64,000 nt of DNA, from NCBI GenBank assembly GCA_002221725.1, contig NJFT01000059.1:124001-188000 (forward strand), in the 5' to 3' direction. Positions 10,609-23,192 of the stretch are shown here, one piece after another. The notes beneath the pieces were generated by a model, which searched no databases, had not been told where the DNA came from, and was given only the letters and a program-made list of their open reading frames with translations. The first letter of the stretch is position 1; the number at the start of each line of letters is the position of its first letter. Both the position numbers and the translations under genes were made by a program. This DNA comes from Scedosporium boydii (lineage: Eukaryota > Ascomycota > Sordariomycetes > Microascales > Microascaceae).

Positions 10609-11958
10609 ATGTCCACTTCACCTGACGGGATCTATGAGAAGGGCGTCATTGACCCAGGCCTACCTGTCGCCAACTCAACCCAGTCTTTCTGGCTGACGGA
10701 GCCGTCGAATATTGCCAAGCTGCAATCCCCTTGGAATAATGAGGCGGATGTCGTGATCGTAGGCTCGGGGATGACCGCCGTCAGCCTGTGCCGCACCCTT
10801 CTCTCTATGCGACCAGGCCTTCGTGTCGTGGTGGTCGAGGCCCGTGACCTCTGTGCAGGGGCTACCGGGCGTAATGGGGGTCATATCAAGGCCATGAGCC
10901 CTGGCGTGTGGTTCGACCGCAAGGAACAATTCGGCGTTGAAGAGGCTATCCGTGTCATGAAATACGAGCACAGTCACTTAAAGGACATGGTAGCGTGCAT
11001 CAAGGAAAATAACATCCGCTGCGACCTTGCCGAGATCGAAGGTCTCGACGTCTATCATGATGAGAAAATCCTTGGTCGGGCAGTTGCGGCGGTGGAGGAC
11101 ATGCACAAGTATGCGCCTGAGCTCGCCTCTCGCTACACTATCTACACATCGAGGCAGGATCTCCGAGCGCGAAACTGCGCTGACATTGTTGTCGGGGCGG
11201 TTGGTATGCCGGCAGCCACAATGTGGCCTTACAAGATGGTCACAGGGTTGTTTGAGAAGCTAATCAACGACTACCCGAGTCTCTCTATCCAAGCCAACAC
11301 CAAGGTCACATCAGTCATCGATAACGACAAAGACAGCTTCGCAACCGTCAAGACAGACAGGGGCGACATCCGGGCGGCACACGTAGTTCATGCCACCAAT
11401 GCCTACGTCGGCTACCTGGTCCCTGAGCTTCGGCCCTTCGTTTCTCCCGTACGGGCCAACGTGCAACGCCAGATGCCGCGCCCCTCTCTGATCCGGGCGA
11501 CCGAGTCGTGGTGGCTCCGCTACGGCGAGAAGGACTATGACTACATGATGCAGCGGCCAGACGGTGCCTTCATACTTGGCCGTTCCAACATGGGTCGAAG
11601 AGCCACTGCCGACGACAGCGCTACGGACCTTGTCGCCCATGCGCATCTTCGCGGGGCAACTCCTTTGATATTTGATTTCGGGACAGATAAGAATATTGTC
11701 ACACATGCTTGGAGCGGCGCCGTGGCTTTCACGCAAGACGGTAACCCTTTTGTTGGTCGACTTCCCTTCCCCAACCGGCGCCATCAGTGGGTTAGCGCTG
11801 CGTATCAAGGCATTGGAATGGTTAGGGCGTTTAGGACGGCGCAAATGCTTGCTCACTTGATGCTGGACGAGGAGCTCCCTGCCGAGTATCCACGATCTCA
11901 ATTGCTCACGGAGGCTCGCGTTAGGCGCTTGCAACGGTTGACGTCGAGCAAGCTGTGA
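10609..11958 (+). CDS. DAO-family FAD oxidase, peroxisomal SKL end
   Basis: FAD-dependent oxidoreductase of the D-amino-acid-oxidase/glycine oxidase fold, closest in layout to gamma-glutamylputrescine oxidase-like enzymes. Such enzymes oxidise an amine or N-substituted amino acid to an imine/aldehyde with H2O2 production. 449 aa, no intron. Rossmann motif ADVVIVGSGMTAVSLCRTLL near residue 45, then VVVEARDLCAGATGRNGGHI, whose GATGRNGG is the usual FAD-contact motif. C-terminal AWSGAVAFTQDGNPFVGRL and AYQGIGMVRAF are typical. The last residues are SSKL, a canonical PTS1, so the enzyme is predicted to be peroxisomal. The frame is open for 48 codons upstream, but the first ATG in a good context is MSTSPDGIYEKG; the upstream ATG is followed by a pyrimidine-rich untranslated-like sequence. 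Substrate uncertain; sarcosine-, putrescine- or other amine-directed activity is possible. Confidence 0.92.
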   Translation: MSTSPDGIYEKGVIDPGLPVANSTQSFWLTEPSNIAKLQSPWNNEADVVIVGSGMTAVSLCRTLLSMRPGLRVVVVEARDLCAGATGRNGGHIKAMSPGVWFDRKEQFGVEEAIRVMKYEHSHLKDMVACIKENNIRCDLAEIEGLDVYHDEKILGRAVAAVEDMHKYAPELASRYTIYTSRQDLRARNCADIVVGAVGMPAATMWPYKMVTGLFEKLINDYPSLSIQANTKVTSVIDNDKDSFATVKTDRGDIRAAHVVHATNAYVGYLVPELRPFVSPVRANVQRQMPRPSLIRATESWWLRYGEKDYDYMMQRPDGAFILGRSNMGRRATADDSATDLVAHAHLRGATPLIFDFGTDKNIVTHAWSGAVAFTQDGNPFVGRLPFPNRRHQWVSAAYQGIGMVRAFRTAQMLAHLMLDEELPAEYPRSQLLTEARVRRLQRLTSSKL

Positions 11959-12412
11959 ACTGCAAAAAGAACATCTGGGGCTATCATGTAGATTTCGGAG
12001 ATTAATATTGAAACAATTGATGCTTATCTTATGACTTTATGACTTTGTACCTGGAGCGGCACTGCACACCCGAGCTATCCGAATCTGTGGCAGGTGATGC
12101 TGCTAGTATGCATGACATCTGATGAATATACGGACTACTGGCGGTTCCCCCGCTCTATTTCTCGAGGCCTCCTGAGTAGCCTCGGTGTTCAAAGTCGGCG
12201 GCAGTCAGCTGTTGGGAGTAGATTCACCACCCAAGCAACGACGGTCGCGGGAAATCGGGGACTCGCTCTAGCGGGAATTGGGATTGATGATCTTTTAATG
12301 TATTATTTTGTGAGCACAATCTCTCCACCTCAAGATGACCCTCCTGCAAGTAAACTCGACTGGTGTGCGAGAAGGAAGGCACCTTGGTTCCAGATACTAA
12401 GGGATGCCGTGA
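11959..12412. other. Convergent intergenic, DAO oxidase / regulator
   Basis: About 450 bp of 3' flanks. A short plus-strand frame (12094-12423) has no recognisable features. Nothing else seen. Confidence 0.5.
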
Positions 12413-14667
12413 TCACCCAATAAAGACTATTCGTCCAGAGACAGACGTTAGCGATGAGCTCATAATTCGAACGAGGTTAGATCGTGGGGTTTCTTACCTT
12501 CCCATCCTCGGTCTTTCATAACCGTAAGCCAATGAAGCTTGCCTCGAATAGTGTATTCTACTTCCATCTCGCAATCCGATTGCGCTAAGTTCTCTTTTTC
12601 TAATAGGAACACAGACGAGACGTCATTCCCAGAGGCTAGCCGAGTAGCTTTCTCAAGCTCCCAAGCGTCTCGCCTAGCCCAAACCTCTTGTACAATTTCC
12701 CAACACCGGCCAACGTTGCCGACTTTCATACGTTTAATCATGGCTTCCCAGCGGTCTTTTACCCAGGACCGATCCTCTTCGCTCGTCGCCTCACAGCCCG
12801 CAGCGAACAAGGGGAATATCTGGAGATTTGTTGCACGACTCATAGGTGGAACCGTAGCTAATTTCAATAGCACCTTTCTTGCAATCTCCTGGCTCGATAT
12901 GGAAGGTAACTCGGGCACGGCTTGATAAAGGTAAAGCAGGATCGCGTATCGGAGGGCGTCTGCGGTTTGGATCGTATGCTGCACCTCACTATCGGGGTCC
13001 TCGAAGCGTTTGAGCATCGTTGCAGTGGGTGGCCTCCATTTCAGAAGCTGTGTCTGTAGTTCGCACGCTTGGCTGACTAGGGAGAGGCTGCTTCGTTCTA
13101 GTTTGCGGACCTTCTGAGTAAGGGAGGCTACCTTATCAGTTAAGGCGAATAAGGGCGCAGCGCAGCCTAGAAGGAAATCGACTTCCATTGGACCCCCAGT
13201 AGATTGGTTAATACTGAGAATGGTATCCTCGATGAAGCCGCTATCATCTTCCAGAGTGGTGAGCCGTGATAACACATCCATGTAGACGTAGGCATTATAG
13301 AGATACTTGAGTCTCGTTCTGTCTTGAGATGAGGCGTTCCTAGGGGCTATGCAGCCCTTATCACTCCTTATCACCTGACTTAACAGTTTCCTAGCCCTAG
13401 TCAAATACTTCGCACCAGTGCTCGTGGGGCAGATCCACCCTTCAATAAATGCTAGGACGATCAAAGAAGCGACGGCCGACTGTGTCGGTATCTTATCGGC
13501 TCCGAGGCCCAGGCGTCTTATGCTCTCGTTGAGGTTTTCCACTGCACATGGGCGTAGTGCTGGAGAGTCGTACGCGCCGTGAAAAGCCGTCATGGATGCT
13601 ATCGCATGATATAGAGCGGGGGAGTCGCAGGCTAGAGGCATGATGGAGGTTCGCCATGGGTTTTCTGTAGGGCCGTCCTTTACCGAGAGGATACCACAAG
13701 TCTGTTTGTCAAAACGGAACATTAACATCTCCACATCAGAGAGGTCAAGCTGAGGTGGTATGGCTAGGCACATCTCTTGGCTCTGAGTCGCTGTCGAGGG
13801 TGATTCGGCCGCCGTATCTACGTTCGCAAACGAATTTGCATCGTCTGGGCCAAACATGGGCTCATTGCCTTCCCAATCCGCCGTTACGGCTGCAATAGCA
13901 GTTTCCAAAGTTTTAGGAGTCCATGGAATATCAACGCCGTAGTCGAAATTGTTGTAAGATAAATGGTCCGAGTTATTGTAGCCTTGGAAAAGTATCGATG
14001 TTTCTTGAAAATACGGCGTTTGTGGAATCGGGTCGTGGGTTTCGTTCGATTCAATCATTTGAAGTGGCGGCCCTGTATTTGTTGTTGGAGATCCGGAAAC
14101 GGGCGTGGCAAAAATTGCGCGGCCTTGTCGAGAGAGCGTCGATACTGTCGTCGACGGAGACCCAAGACCCTTTGGCGAGCTTAACGAAGGAGATGCTACA
14201 GAATCACAACTGCCTCCTAGATCCAACGAGTGATCATAAAGCAGATCGTACGCACGACCCGCTCTAGTGACCTCCGCCGCCGCCGGTGCCATATACCCCG
14301 CTTCGCCTCCCTGCCGATCTTCTGCCCCGTCCAAGTTTCTGGGACTCTGGAAGGCATGACCAGCGGCGGCGAATGCGAAGTCTATAAGAGTCGAGGCGTC
14401 ATGGCGAGGTGAATGTTGAGCAACTGGTGGCATCCGAGTGTGAGAAAACTGGCACCCGGAGGGGACGGCCGAGCTTGATCGCACCCCACCAGAGGTGTGC
14501 CGGTATTTTGCATCTTGAAAAGCCTTCCATTTGTATTCCTTCCCTAGATAGCCTTCGCATATCGTCGCACTGGTTCGGCAGCGGTTGCAGGTCGGCTTCG
14601 CTTCGTCACATTTTATTCTCTTCCTCTTGCATGTAAGGCATCCTATCGCGGCATGTTTGGTCAGCAA
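12413..14667 (-). CDS. Zn2Cys6 transcription factor (Fungal_trans_2 type)
   Basis: Nuclear DNA-binding regulator. The zinc cluster lies at the very N-terminus: GCLTCKRKRIKCDEAKPTCN followed by RCRTSATIC, giving the six-Cys pattern C-x2-C-x6-C-x6-C-x2-C-x6-C. A Ser/Thr/Pro-rich linker follows, then a helical Fungal_trans_2-like middle/C-terminal region. A final intron (GTAAGA donor after MKDRGWE, GCTAAC branch, AATAG acceptor) gives the usual short C-terminus VFIG and the stop at 12415-12413. The frame starts at a TTG (14667) with no in-frame ATG before a stop upstream, so the true start is probably in a small upstream exon between about 14670 and 14800 that I could not fix. Its place at the end of the amine cluster makes it the likely pathway regulator (inference). 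Confidence 0.88.
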
Positions 14668-15332
14668 ACTCCAAAACTTTTCCCGCGCTTGAATAGATAA
14701 TTATGCTCTTAATACTCGATAGGGTGTCGACGAGCGCTTGATGGAAAATAGGAAAACAGACCATGTCGGCTTTTTGCCCCTCTCGGCATGGAGGGCGGCA
14801 GCAGTGTGGGACCGCCACAATACAAGACTCTTCTGCGTAACCGAGTGCTTGTGATAAAGCAGCCGCTCTTGTTAACGACCCTGCGCTTGAGAGAGTCGTG
14901 TTGCAAGGGTTTTGTCAGGGATCGATTTGGCGTGCCTCTTGACGTGTTATCAGGGTGCCTTATCCTACAAAGCTTTCAAAGCTCAAGATATGTATCACAT
15001 CACAAGACGAGAAGATGAACGACAGCGAAAGGGAGGTCGGTGGTGGAGGCTGTGGGTATTTGTGGGGGGCCAGCTGGATCGGATCTGATTTGTTAAAACA
15101 ATGCGGGGTTTGTGTGTGAAGATGGGTCCAATGCCGAGCTTGAATGCAGGAGCTACTACGTAGATGTACGCGTCCCAACCTGGGTCTCTAGACTGGAGCT
15201 ACTATGACACTATTGCCCGGCACAGACACTAGGTGTCAAAGTAGAGAGCGTGGAAATACAGTGGGAGGCAAAAAGTTTACAACCCTCCTTATAATTCTAA
15301 AGTACTCAAGTGCTACTTATATATAAAAAGGA

Positions 15333-15369
<37 letters not shown>

Positions 15370-15572
15370 GGACTTAAAAGACGGCATGGATAAAAAAAGT
15401 TCGGAAAAGTAGATATATTGCTAACGACAAACCAAACTCATGGATGTGCACAAGCCAGCACGAAATCCACTAGACTGTTGGAACATGCGGGGAACGAGTG
15501 CAGGGTAAACATCCAGCACCACCACCGAGTCAGGAGCTTCGAGGCTTCGAGGGCCCTTCGTGGGCAAGGAAT
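14668..15572. other. Intergenic with a T12/A25 homopolymer
   Basis: About 0.9 kb holding the 5' region of the Zn2Cys6 gene and the 3' flank of the phenol hydroxylase-like gene. It probably contains the missing first exon of the regulator. A run of 12 T followed by 25 A lies at 15333-15369. No other gene supported. Confidence 0.5.
15333..15369. repeat. T12-A25 homopolymer tract
   Basis: Twelve T followed directly by twenty-five A. The A-run could be the tail of an old retroposed sequence, but no body or target-site duplication was recognised. Length may be affected by sequencing error. Confidence 0.8.
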
Positions 15573-18177
<2,605 letters not shown>

Positions 18178-19176
18178 CTTGAGTGGTGGCTGCCTTGGTA
18201 GAAGCAATAAAAAAGTCTGATATGGATAAGATAATTTGTGAGGTTTCGGGAGGCCAGTTGATACTGAGGTTGATTGAGCACGGTTGGGAGATCCTATTTT
18301 ATCTGCCCAAGGATTCACTATCCCTATCTACGTCTAATGGTCACAGTCACGATTACCGACTCTCGCTCCCATTGTCTGGTGTCTGATCTCCGGAGACAGG
18401 CAGAGTGTAGTGCCGATTCCGATAGTACAATGCGGGGATTGCGATTGGTCCGCGGGATTTCCGCGGCCTGGGGTCCTATCTAAGATGGTGGGTAGCATTT
18501 ACTAGCAGTGCTCAGCTACTTCGGATATACGGACCTTGGATCATCCACCATTGTAAGCTTGGCAAGTTGGCAGTGACATTCCTCTTGGGCGCGAATCGTC
18601 CAGGGAGAGAACCTTCGAAACGTGGCCATTGGGATTCCGGGCAGATGAGACATCTGGAATTCACGTCAGAGGGTAGTCGAAGCAGCTGCACTGATTCTAG
18701 TCAAGGTTGAAATCTGTGGCCACCACCAAATTTACCACATTGATTGTTGAACGATGTCGTCTACTTTACCAGCTATTGGAGCCGCTGCTTGACTTCTCTT
18801 GCTGGGTTGCTTGCGACACGGTTTTGCGGCGCATATCTGCGGCTCTCTATATGACTTCTTTTAATGCGTCGTAGCCCTTTGAAGCCCTGACTTGTGCCGT
18901 AAAAATATCAATACTGCGCCGCCCAGGTGCTAGGGATATGTTGGGATTGCGTCGTGGTATCTGGCACCTGTTGGTTATAGTCTCTCCAAGAATTTCCCTC
19001 ATCTCACCCTGGCATTACGGTATTGCTCGACCACTGTTCTCTCCTTGCGCTACTTGAATATTGTCAAGATAATTGGTCCTCCTATATCTGTTGGTGGTAA
19101 TACAAGTCCCTGTAAAATGCTATAAGCCGGGTCTCCTCTCCTAGCTAGTATCCTCGAAAATTCTCGAGTCCTCAAC
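18178..19176. other. Intergenic, upstream of phenol hydroxylase-like gene
   Basis: About 1 kb of the divergent region between the hydroxylase and the dioxygenase. No gene supported. Short plus-strand frames at 18183-18483 lack features. Confidence 0.45.
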
Positions 19177-19967
19177 CTACTTTCTACGTTTTCTTTTCAT
19201 TCTCTGCGACCAACCACTTTCCCAATTGAGCCCTGTTTGTGCCATAATAGCGCCGAGAGCTTCACTGGATGCCGTCTTCCACCAAGACAGCATTTTTGTA
19301 TACGACTGAGCCATCTTCGTGAGCGACGAGTCCAGTTCTATCCTTGTTGCTGGTAAATCCCGGGGACCAACCCACCAAAGATCAGCACCCGAGCCTCTAG
19401 CTTCAGCGCCGATGTAAATCCACGGATGGGCGTTGTGCTCATCTTCTCTTTGGGGAAGGATCAGCAAGGCAACGACGACTTTGTCTGTGGCGGCGTCCGT
19501 TATCCCTGTGGGTTTTTCGTTGTCTTCGACTCAATTTCTTCTTCGTCTCACTGAAAAACTATACACAATTGATTGAAACCTCAATACGGGCACTTCCATA
19601 CCTGGTGTTCAGCAATTTGGCGTGCACAAAATGACTTCCAAGTCTCCTTGCCGTGAAGTGCAACGAGGACCCTCACCGCTATTGTTAGCCGACAGGAGGC
19701 TATGTCGATCTCACCATTCGCAAATACTTTTTTATCGTATGATGATCCAAAAGGCAGAACAATCGTCGGTAGAATGAGGGAAGAGGGGCCAAGCGAGACT
19801 GGGGAAGGGCATCCGCGGAACATCCGCAGCATGGGACTCCCCGGAAATACGGATATCCGGTTTGCCGGTTTGCGGTGAGGCTGTCGGAGGGTATCCAGGA
19901 ACTGGCAACTCAGATTTGCTATAAAATTTCTAGAATTCCTGTAAAATTTATTTTCCATTGGGTGCAA
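19177..19967 (-). pseudogene. Unrecognised possible decayed two-part gene
   Basis: Two minus-strand frames with protein-like composition lie in tandem. The first (19967 to about 19600) ends in YDKKVFANGEIDIASC plus a stretch CRLTIAVRVLVALHGKETWK and meets a possible donor CAG/GTATGG. The second (to 19177) contains TDAATDKVVVALLILPQRED and WWVGPRDLPATRIELDSSL. I could not find an acceptor that joins them in frame, so either the gene is broken or my exon model is wrong. I do not recognise the family. It may also be chance open frames. Confidence 0.25.
19920..19926 (+). promoter_or_regulatory. TATA-like box for the dioxygenase gene
   Basis: TATAAAA located 154 bp upstream of the dioxygenase ATG. 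Position is somewhat far for a core element, so this is only a candidate. Confidence 0.3.
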
Positions 19968-20079
19968 TACCTATACTACAATATTGCCATTCTAGTCTGT
20001 TTGATAGGCTACTTCTTACCATCTGATATTACCCTGGTCTTATCTCGCTCGGAATATTCACCACGTTTGTCTACCATCC

Positions 20080-21069
20080 ATGGATCCCTCCAAGGTCGAT
20101 ATTCCTCCCCAGAAGGATCTCACAATTGAGAACATCACTGAAAATGTCGTGTTGATGAACTCTTCGAATCCATCCCCGCGTCTCAAGTTTTTGCTTGAAC
20201 GCATCGTTTCGCACCTCCACGATTTCGCCCGCGAAACACGCTTGTCAACCGCGGAATGGGCCCAGGGCATCAAGTTCCTCACAGCCACGGGCCAAATGTG
20301 CACAGAAGTCCGCCAGGAGTTTATCCTCCTCAGCGATATACTGGGACTAAGCCTCCTTGTTGATAACATGGATCATCCGAAGCCTCCCGGCTCCACAGAG
20401 GGAACGGTGCTTGGGCCGTTTCACTCGCACGAGGCAGAGCATGTCGAGCATGGGAGTCTCATGTCACACGATGAAAATGGAGAGCCACTATTGGCACTCT
20501 GTACGGTAAAAGATACGAAGGGTAACCCCATACCGGGTGTCAAAATCGATATTTGGGAGACGGATTCGAGCGGGTTTTATGACGTCCAACATCTCGACCG
20601 CGAAGGACCGGATGGACGATGCATCCTGACGAGCGACGATCAGGGCGAATTCTGGTTCAAGGCGATTGTTCCGGTTCCATACCCGATCCCACACGATGGC
20701 CCGGTGGGCAAGTTGCTACTACAGCTCAAACGACATCCTATGAGACCAAGTCATATGCACTTCATGTTCGACAAGGAGGGTTGGGACCAGCTTATAACAG
20801 CGCTGTACTTGAAGGGAGACCCGTACGAGACTTCGGATGCGGTGTTTGGTGTTAAAGAGTCCTTGATTGTCGAGCTGGGGACCGTGGACAAGGAGACCGC
20901 ACGGAGGTACCCTGGAACTCAAGGAATGAAGCTGCTGAGGTATGATTTCGTGCTGGTGTCAGAGGCAGAAGCATCTCAATTAAGGGATGAAAGGAGCAAA
21001 GAAGCATTGGAGAAACTGGGAATGGGTGTGAAAATTGTTGATGGTCTCCCTATCCCTGATGTCGACTAA
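20080..21069 (+). CDS. Intradiol ring-cleavage dioxygenase (catechol/hydroxyquinol 1,2-type)
   Basis: Non-haem Fe(III) dioxygenase that opens a catechol or hydroxyquinol ring between the two hydroxyls. Single exon, 329 aa. An N-terminal dimerisation helix region (QEFILLSDILGLSLLVDNMD) precedes the catalytic beta-barrel with EGTVLGPFHS. The iron ligands are visible: Tyr in SGFYDVQHLD (about residue 167), Tyr in VPVPYPIPHDGPVG (about 202), and two His in MRPSHMHFMF (about 225 and 227). The length and the FYDVQ/RPSHMHFM pattern fit the fungal hydroxyquinol/catechol 1,2-dioxygenase family. Start at ATG 20080 is supported by the conserved start of the N-terminal domain. Divergent from the phenol hydroxylase-like gene, so the two probably act in series. 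Confidence 0.93.
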   Translation: MDPSKVDIPPQKDLTIENITENVVLMNSSNPSPRLKFLLERIVSHLHDFARETRLSTAEWAQGIKFLTATGQMCTEVRQEFILLSDILGLSLLVDNMDHPKPPGSTEGTVLGPFHSHEAEHVEHGSLMSHDENGEPLLALCTVKDTKGNPIPGVKIDIWETDSSGFYDVQHLDREGPDGRCILTSDDQGEFWFKAIVPVPYPIPHDGPVGKLLLQLKRHPMRPSHMHFMFDKEGWDQLITALYLKGDPYETSDAVFGVKESLIVELGTVDKETARRYPGTQGMKLLRYDFVLVSEAEASQLRDERSKEALEKLGMGVKIVDGLPIPDVD

Positions 21070-21270
21070 AGGTGGCGTGTTAAGTAATGAGCAGAATAAT
21101 GCAGATAACCGCCTCTTGTGAGAATGATTCTCGCTATTAGCTTTTGCCTCGTGATCTATCCTCATGAACCTCGCGTCAACGAAGTCAGATCTAACCTGAG
21201 CCCAGTACCAGAGAAATCATTGTCGGGTATACTATAGCGAATCCACGTCCCCAATCTGATCCTTGACTTT

Positions 21271-22137
21271 TCATCTTTCGCTGTCCTCCGTAACCGGCAG
21301 GGGCGTGAGGTGAAGTTTACCTTTCACCTTGACTCTGATGCATTCTTTGACAGACACTCGGATTTGAATATACCCAGTTTTCGACCCCCCCGAAAAGCGA
21401 CACATACGTCGATGGCTTGCGTTGATGACTTTTTGGATTTCGCCTTCAAAATAGAGATGAGCTGACCACGGCGGCACGACTTTTCTCCGCGCAATGATTG
21501 GAATGCCTAGGCCGCGGGCTTCTTCGAAGGTTGCCAAATAAAAGTTGATGTCGCGGTAGGCGTCACTGAAGCTTTCGTTAAAGACTTGCAGGATGGAGGC
21601 GTCGACATACAAGTCTCTCAATATGGACCGGCTGATGTCGAACTGAAGGGCCCTCGCGGTCGATAGAACGAACGCCCCGAGCTCGGGGTACCAAAGGCTG
21701 CCGCGATGTGGAGTCCCAAGAAATATTGTCCCGGCCGTAGCTTTGTACAAAGGATGCTTCACTTGCGAAGATTCTCGTAGAATAGCCTTGACTAGTAGCC
21801 CGCCGACGCCATGAGCGATGAAAATGATGGGGCGGGACACGGCGGCATCATGAACGTCATCGAGGAGCGACAGGAAGGTAGTAGCGTGTCCGAGGATATT
21901 CATCTGGTTGGCTGCCCCACGGAAGAAGCGGCAGACTTTGCTGTCGTACCCGTATGTCAAGACGCGGCAGTCCGGAAAGTCGTTGGATAGCAGTTCGGAT
22001 GGCCAGTAGCAGCTAGGCGCCGCAGAGGCACTGAGATTTAGGCGTTGTGCCCACGATTTCTTCTCGTACAGCCATGTTTTCCTGGGGTGACCTTGCAACC
22101 CGTGGATAAAAATAATACTATATAAATCACTCAGTAT
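21271..22137 (-). CDS. NLR-type alpha/beta hydrolase domain, nucleophile Ser replaced by Gly
   Basis: Matches the alpha/beta-hydrolase (SERAC1/lipase-like) domain that in fungi is usually the N-terminal effector of NACHT or NB-ARC proteins. Visible: IIFIHGLQGHPRKTW (oxyanion region), YWPSELLSNDFPDCRVLTYG, IIFIAHGVGGLLVKAI (nucleophile elbow), IFLGTPHRGSLW, and ASHRRMCRF near the domain end. In the elbow the expected H-S-x-G-G is H-G-V-G-G: codon GGC where Ser AGC is normal, a one-base difference, so hydrolase activity is probably lost. The protein stops soon after the domain with no NACHT following, so it is either a free-standing domain or a truncated NLR. The first coding exon is not fixed: the frame begins after a likely acceptor ATATAG near 22138 with no ATG. 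Confidence 0.7.
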   Translation of the reverse strand: MLSDLYSIIFIHGLQGHPRKTWLYEKKSWAQRLNLSASAAPSCYWPSELLSNDFPDCRVLTYGYDSKVCRFFRGAANQMNILGHATTFLSLLDDVHDAAVSRPIIFIAHGVGGLLVKAILRESSQVKHPLYKATAGTIFLGTPHRGSLWYPELGAFVLSTARALQFDISRSILRDLYVDASILQVFNESFSDAYRDINFYLATFEEARGLGIPIIARRKVVPPWSAHLYFEGEIQKVINASHRRMCRFSGGSKTGYIQIRVSVKECIRVKVKGKLHLTPLPVTEDSER

Positions 22138-23055
22138 CAATCAGCTCGAATAGTCCAGCGGGCCTCCATCAAGAGACGCGCCTATCTCTGTACTCGATCA
22201 AATGTTGGTGTTCTAAATGGCAGCGCCACTCCGACGCTGGTGAAAATGTTCTCCATGTCGGGGGGCAGTTGGTCGATATCGTCGTTGGGTTTTGGGTTTT
22301 GGGGGGGACTTACTCTGCAACGGGGCCTGCAGGATCCGATAAAACGCTGAAACCTTCTCTACGAATTTTCCCCGCATCTATGCCTGGCACCGATGCGGTC
22401 ATTGAAGTAACAAGTGAATCACTGGAGGATACTAGTATACTTTGCGATTACCACAGCTTGTTGAGGTCACGGGTGCGCGTCCGGGCATACATGTAGTGAA
22501 TAAAGTGTGGAGAGGCACATCAGCAAGAAGTGTTAGAGCGAGACTACGAGTTGAGAAAATGGGAAGAAGGGGAAGTCGGGCGTCACTGCGAGCCAGCCAA
22601 TTGATCGTGATAGCTAAGCGCCCGTTCTGTTCAAGATGGGCCACCCCCGGGCCGAGCCTTGCCATAGCTCAACAACAGGCCGCCCAAGACGTGTCACCAA
22701 TTTCTTGGCGCAGAACTGGCCGGCTGATGAGCCTATTACGCTTCTCCGGAAACGGAACCTACTGAAAACTCGAAATGGGGAATGAACAACGGCTCAAGGG
22801 CACGCTGTGGTATCTAATACCTACTAAGGTAAAGGACGGGCAGAAGAACAGCCAATGTCTAAACGTCAACCATTTGGCCAGTTGCCAGCGAGACGCGTGC
22901 ATGGCTGATATCCGGCTATCTTGGCTGCGCAAGTTTTTAACATTCTGTCTGTTCTCGCATCCCTGAGAAGAATACTGCCAGCCTCTCGGAGCTTGGTTCC
23001 CGCGACGGCATCACGAGCAACATAACACCGACCAACACTGAGAGAATCAGTGGGT

Positions 23056-23192
23056 AAAGAAGAAGAAAGAAGAAAGAAGAAAGAAGAAAGAAGAAAGAAG
23101 AAAGAAGAAAGAAGAAAGAAGAAAGAAGAAAGAAGAAAGAAGAAAGAAGAAAGAAGAAAGAAGAAAGAAGAAAGAAGAAAGAAGAAAGAAGA
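23056..23192. repeat. 7-bp tandem repeat (AAGAAAG)n, about 19 copies
   Basis: A nearly perfect array of a 7-bp purine unit, about 137 bp long. Because 7 is not a multiple of 3, three repeats make a 21-base coding cycle and all three purine-strand frames stay open, giving a spurious Lys/Glu/Arg-rich reading frame. Likely to vary in copy number between strains. Confidence 0.95.

Noticed and set aside
11311..11934. 207-codon minus-strand frame opposite the DAO-family oxidase
   Set aside because: Antisense shadow of a well-supported gene; composition is atypical.
15333..15369. Poly-A run as the tail of a LINE or SINE
   Set aside because: No element body, no RNA polymerase III boxes and no target-site duplication seen.
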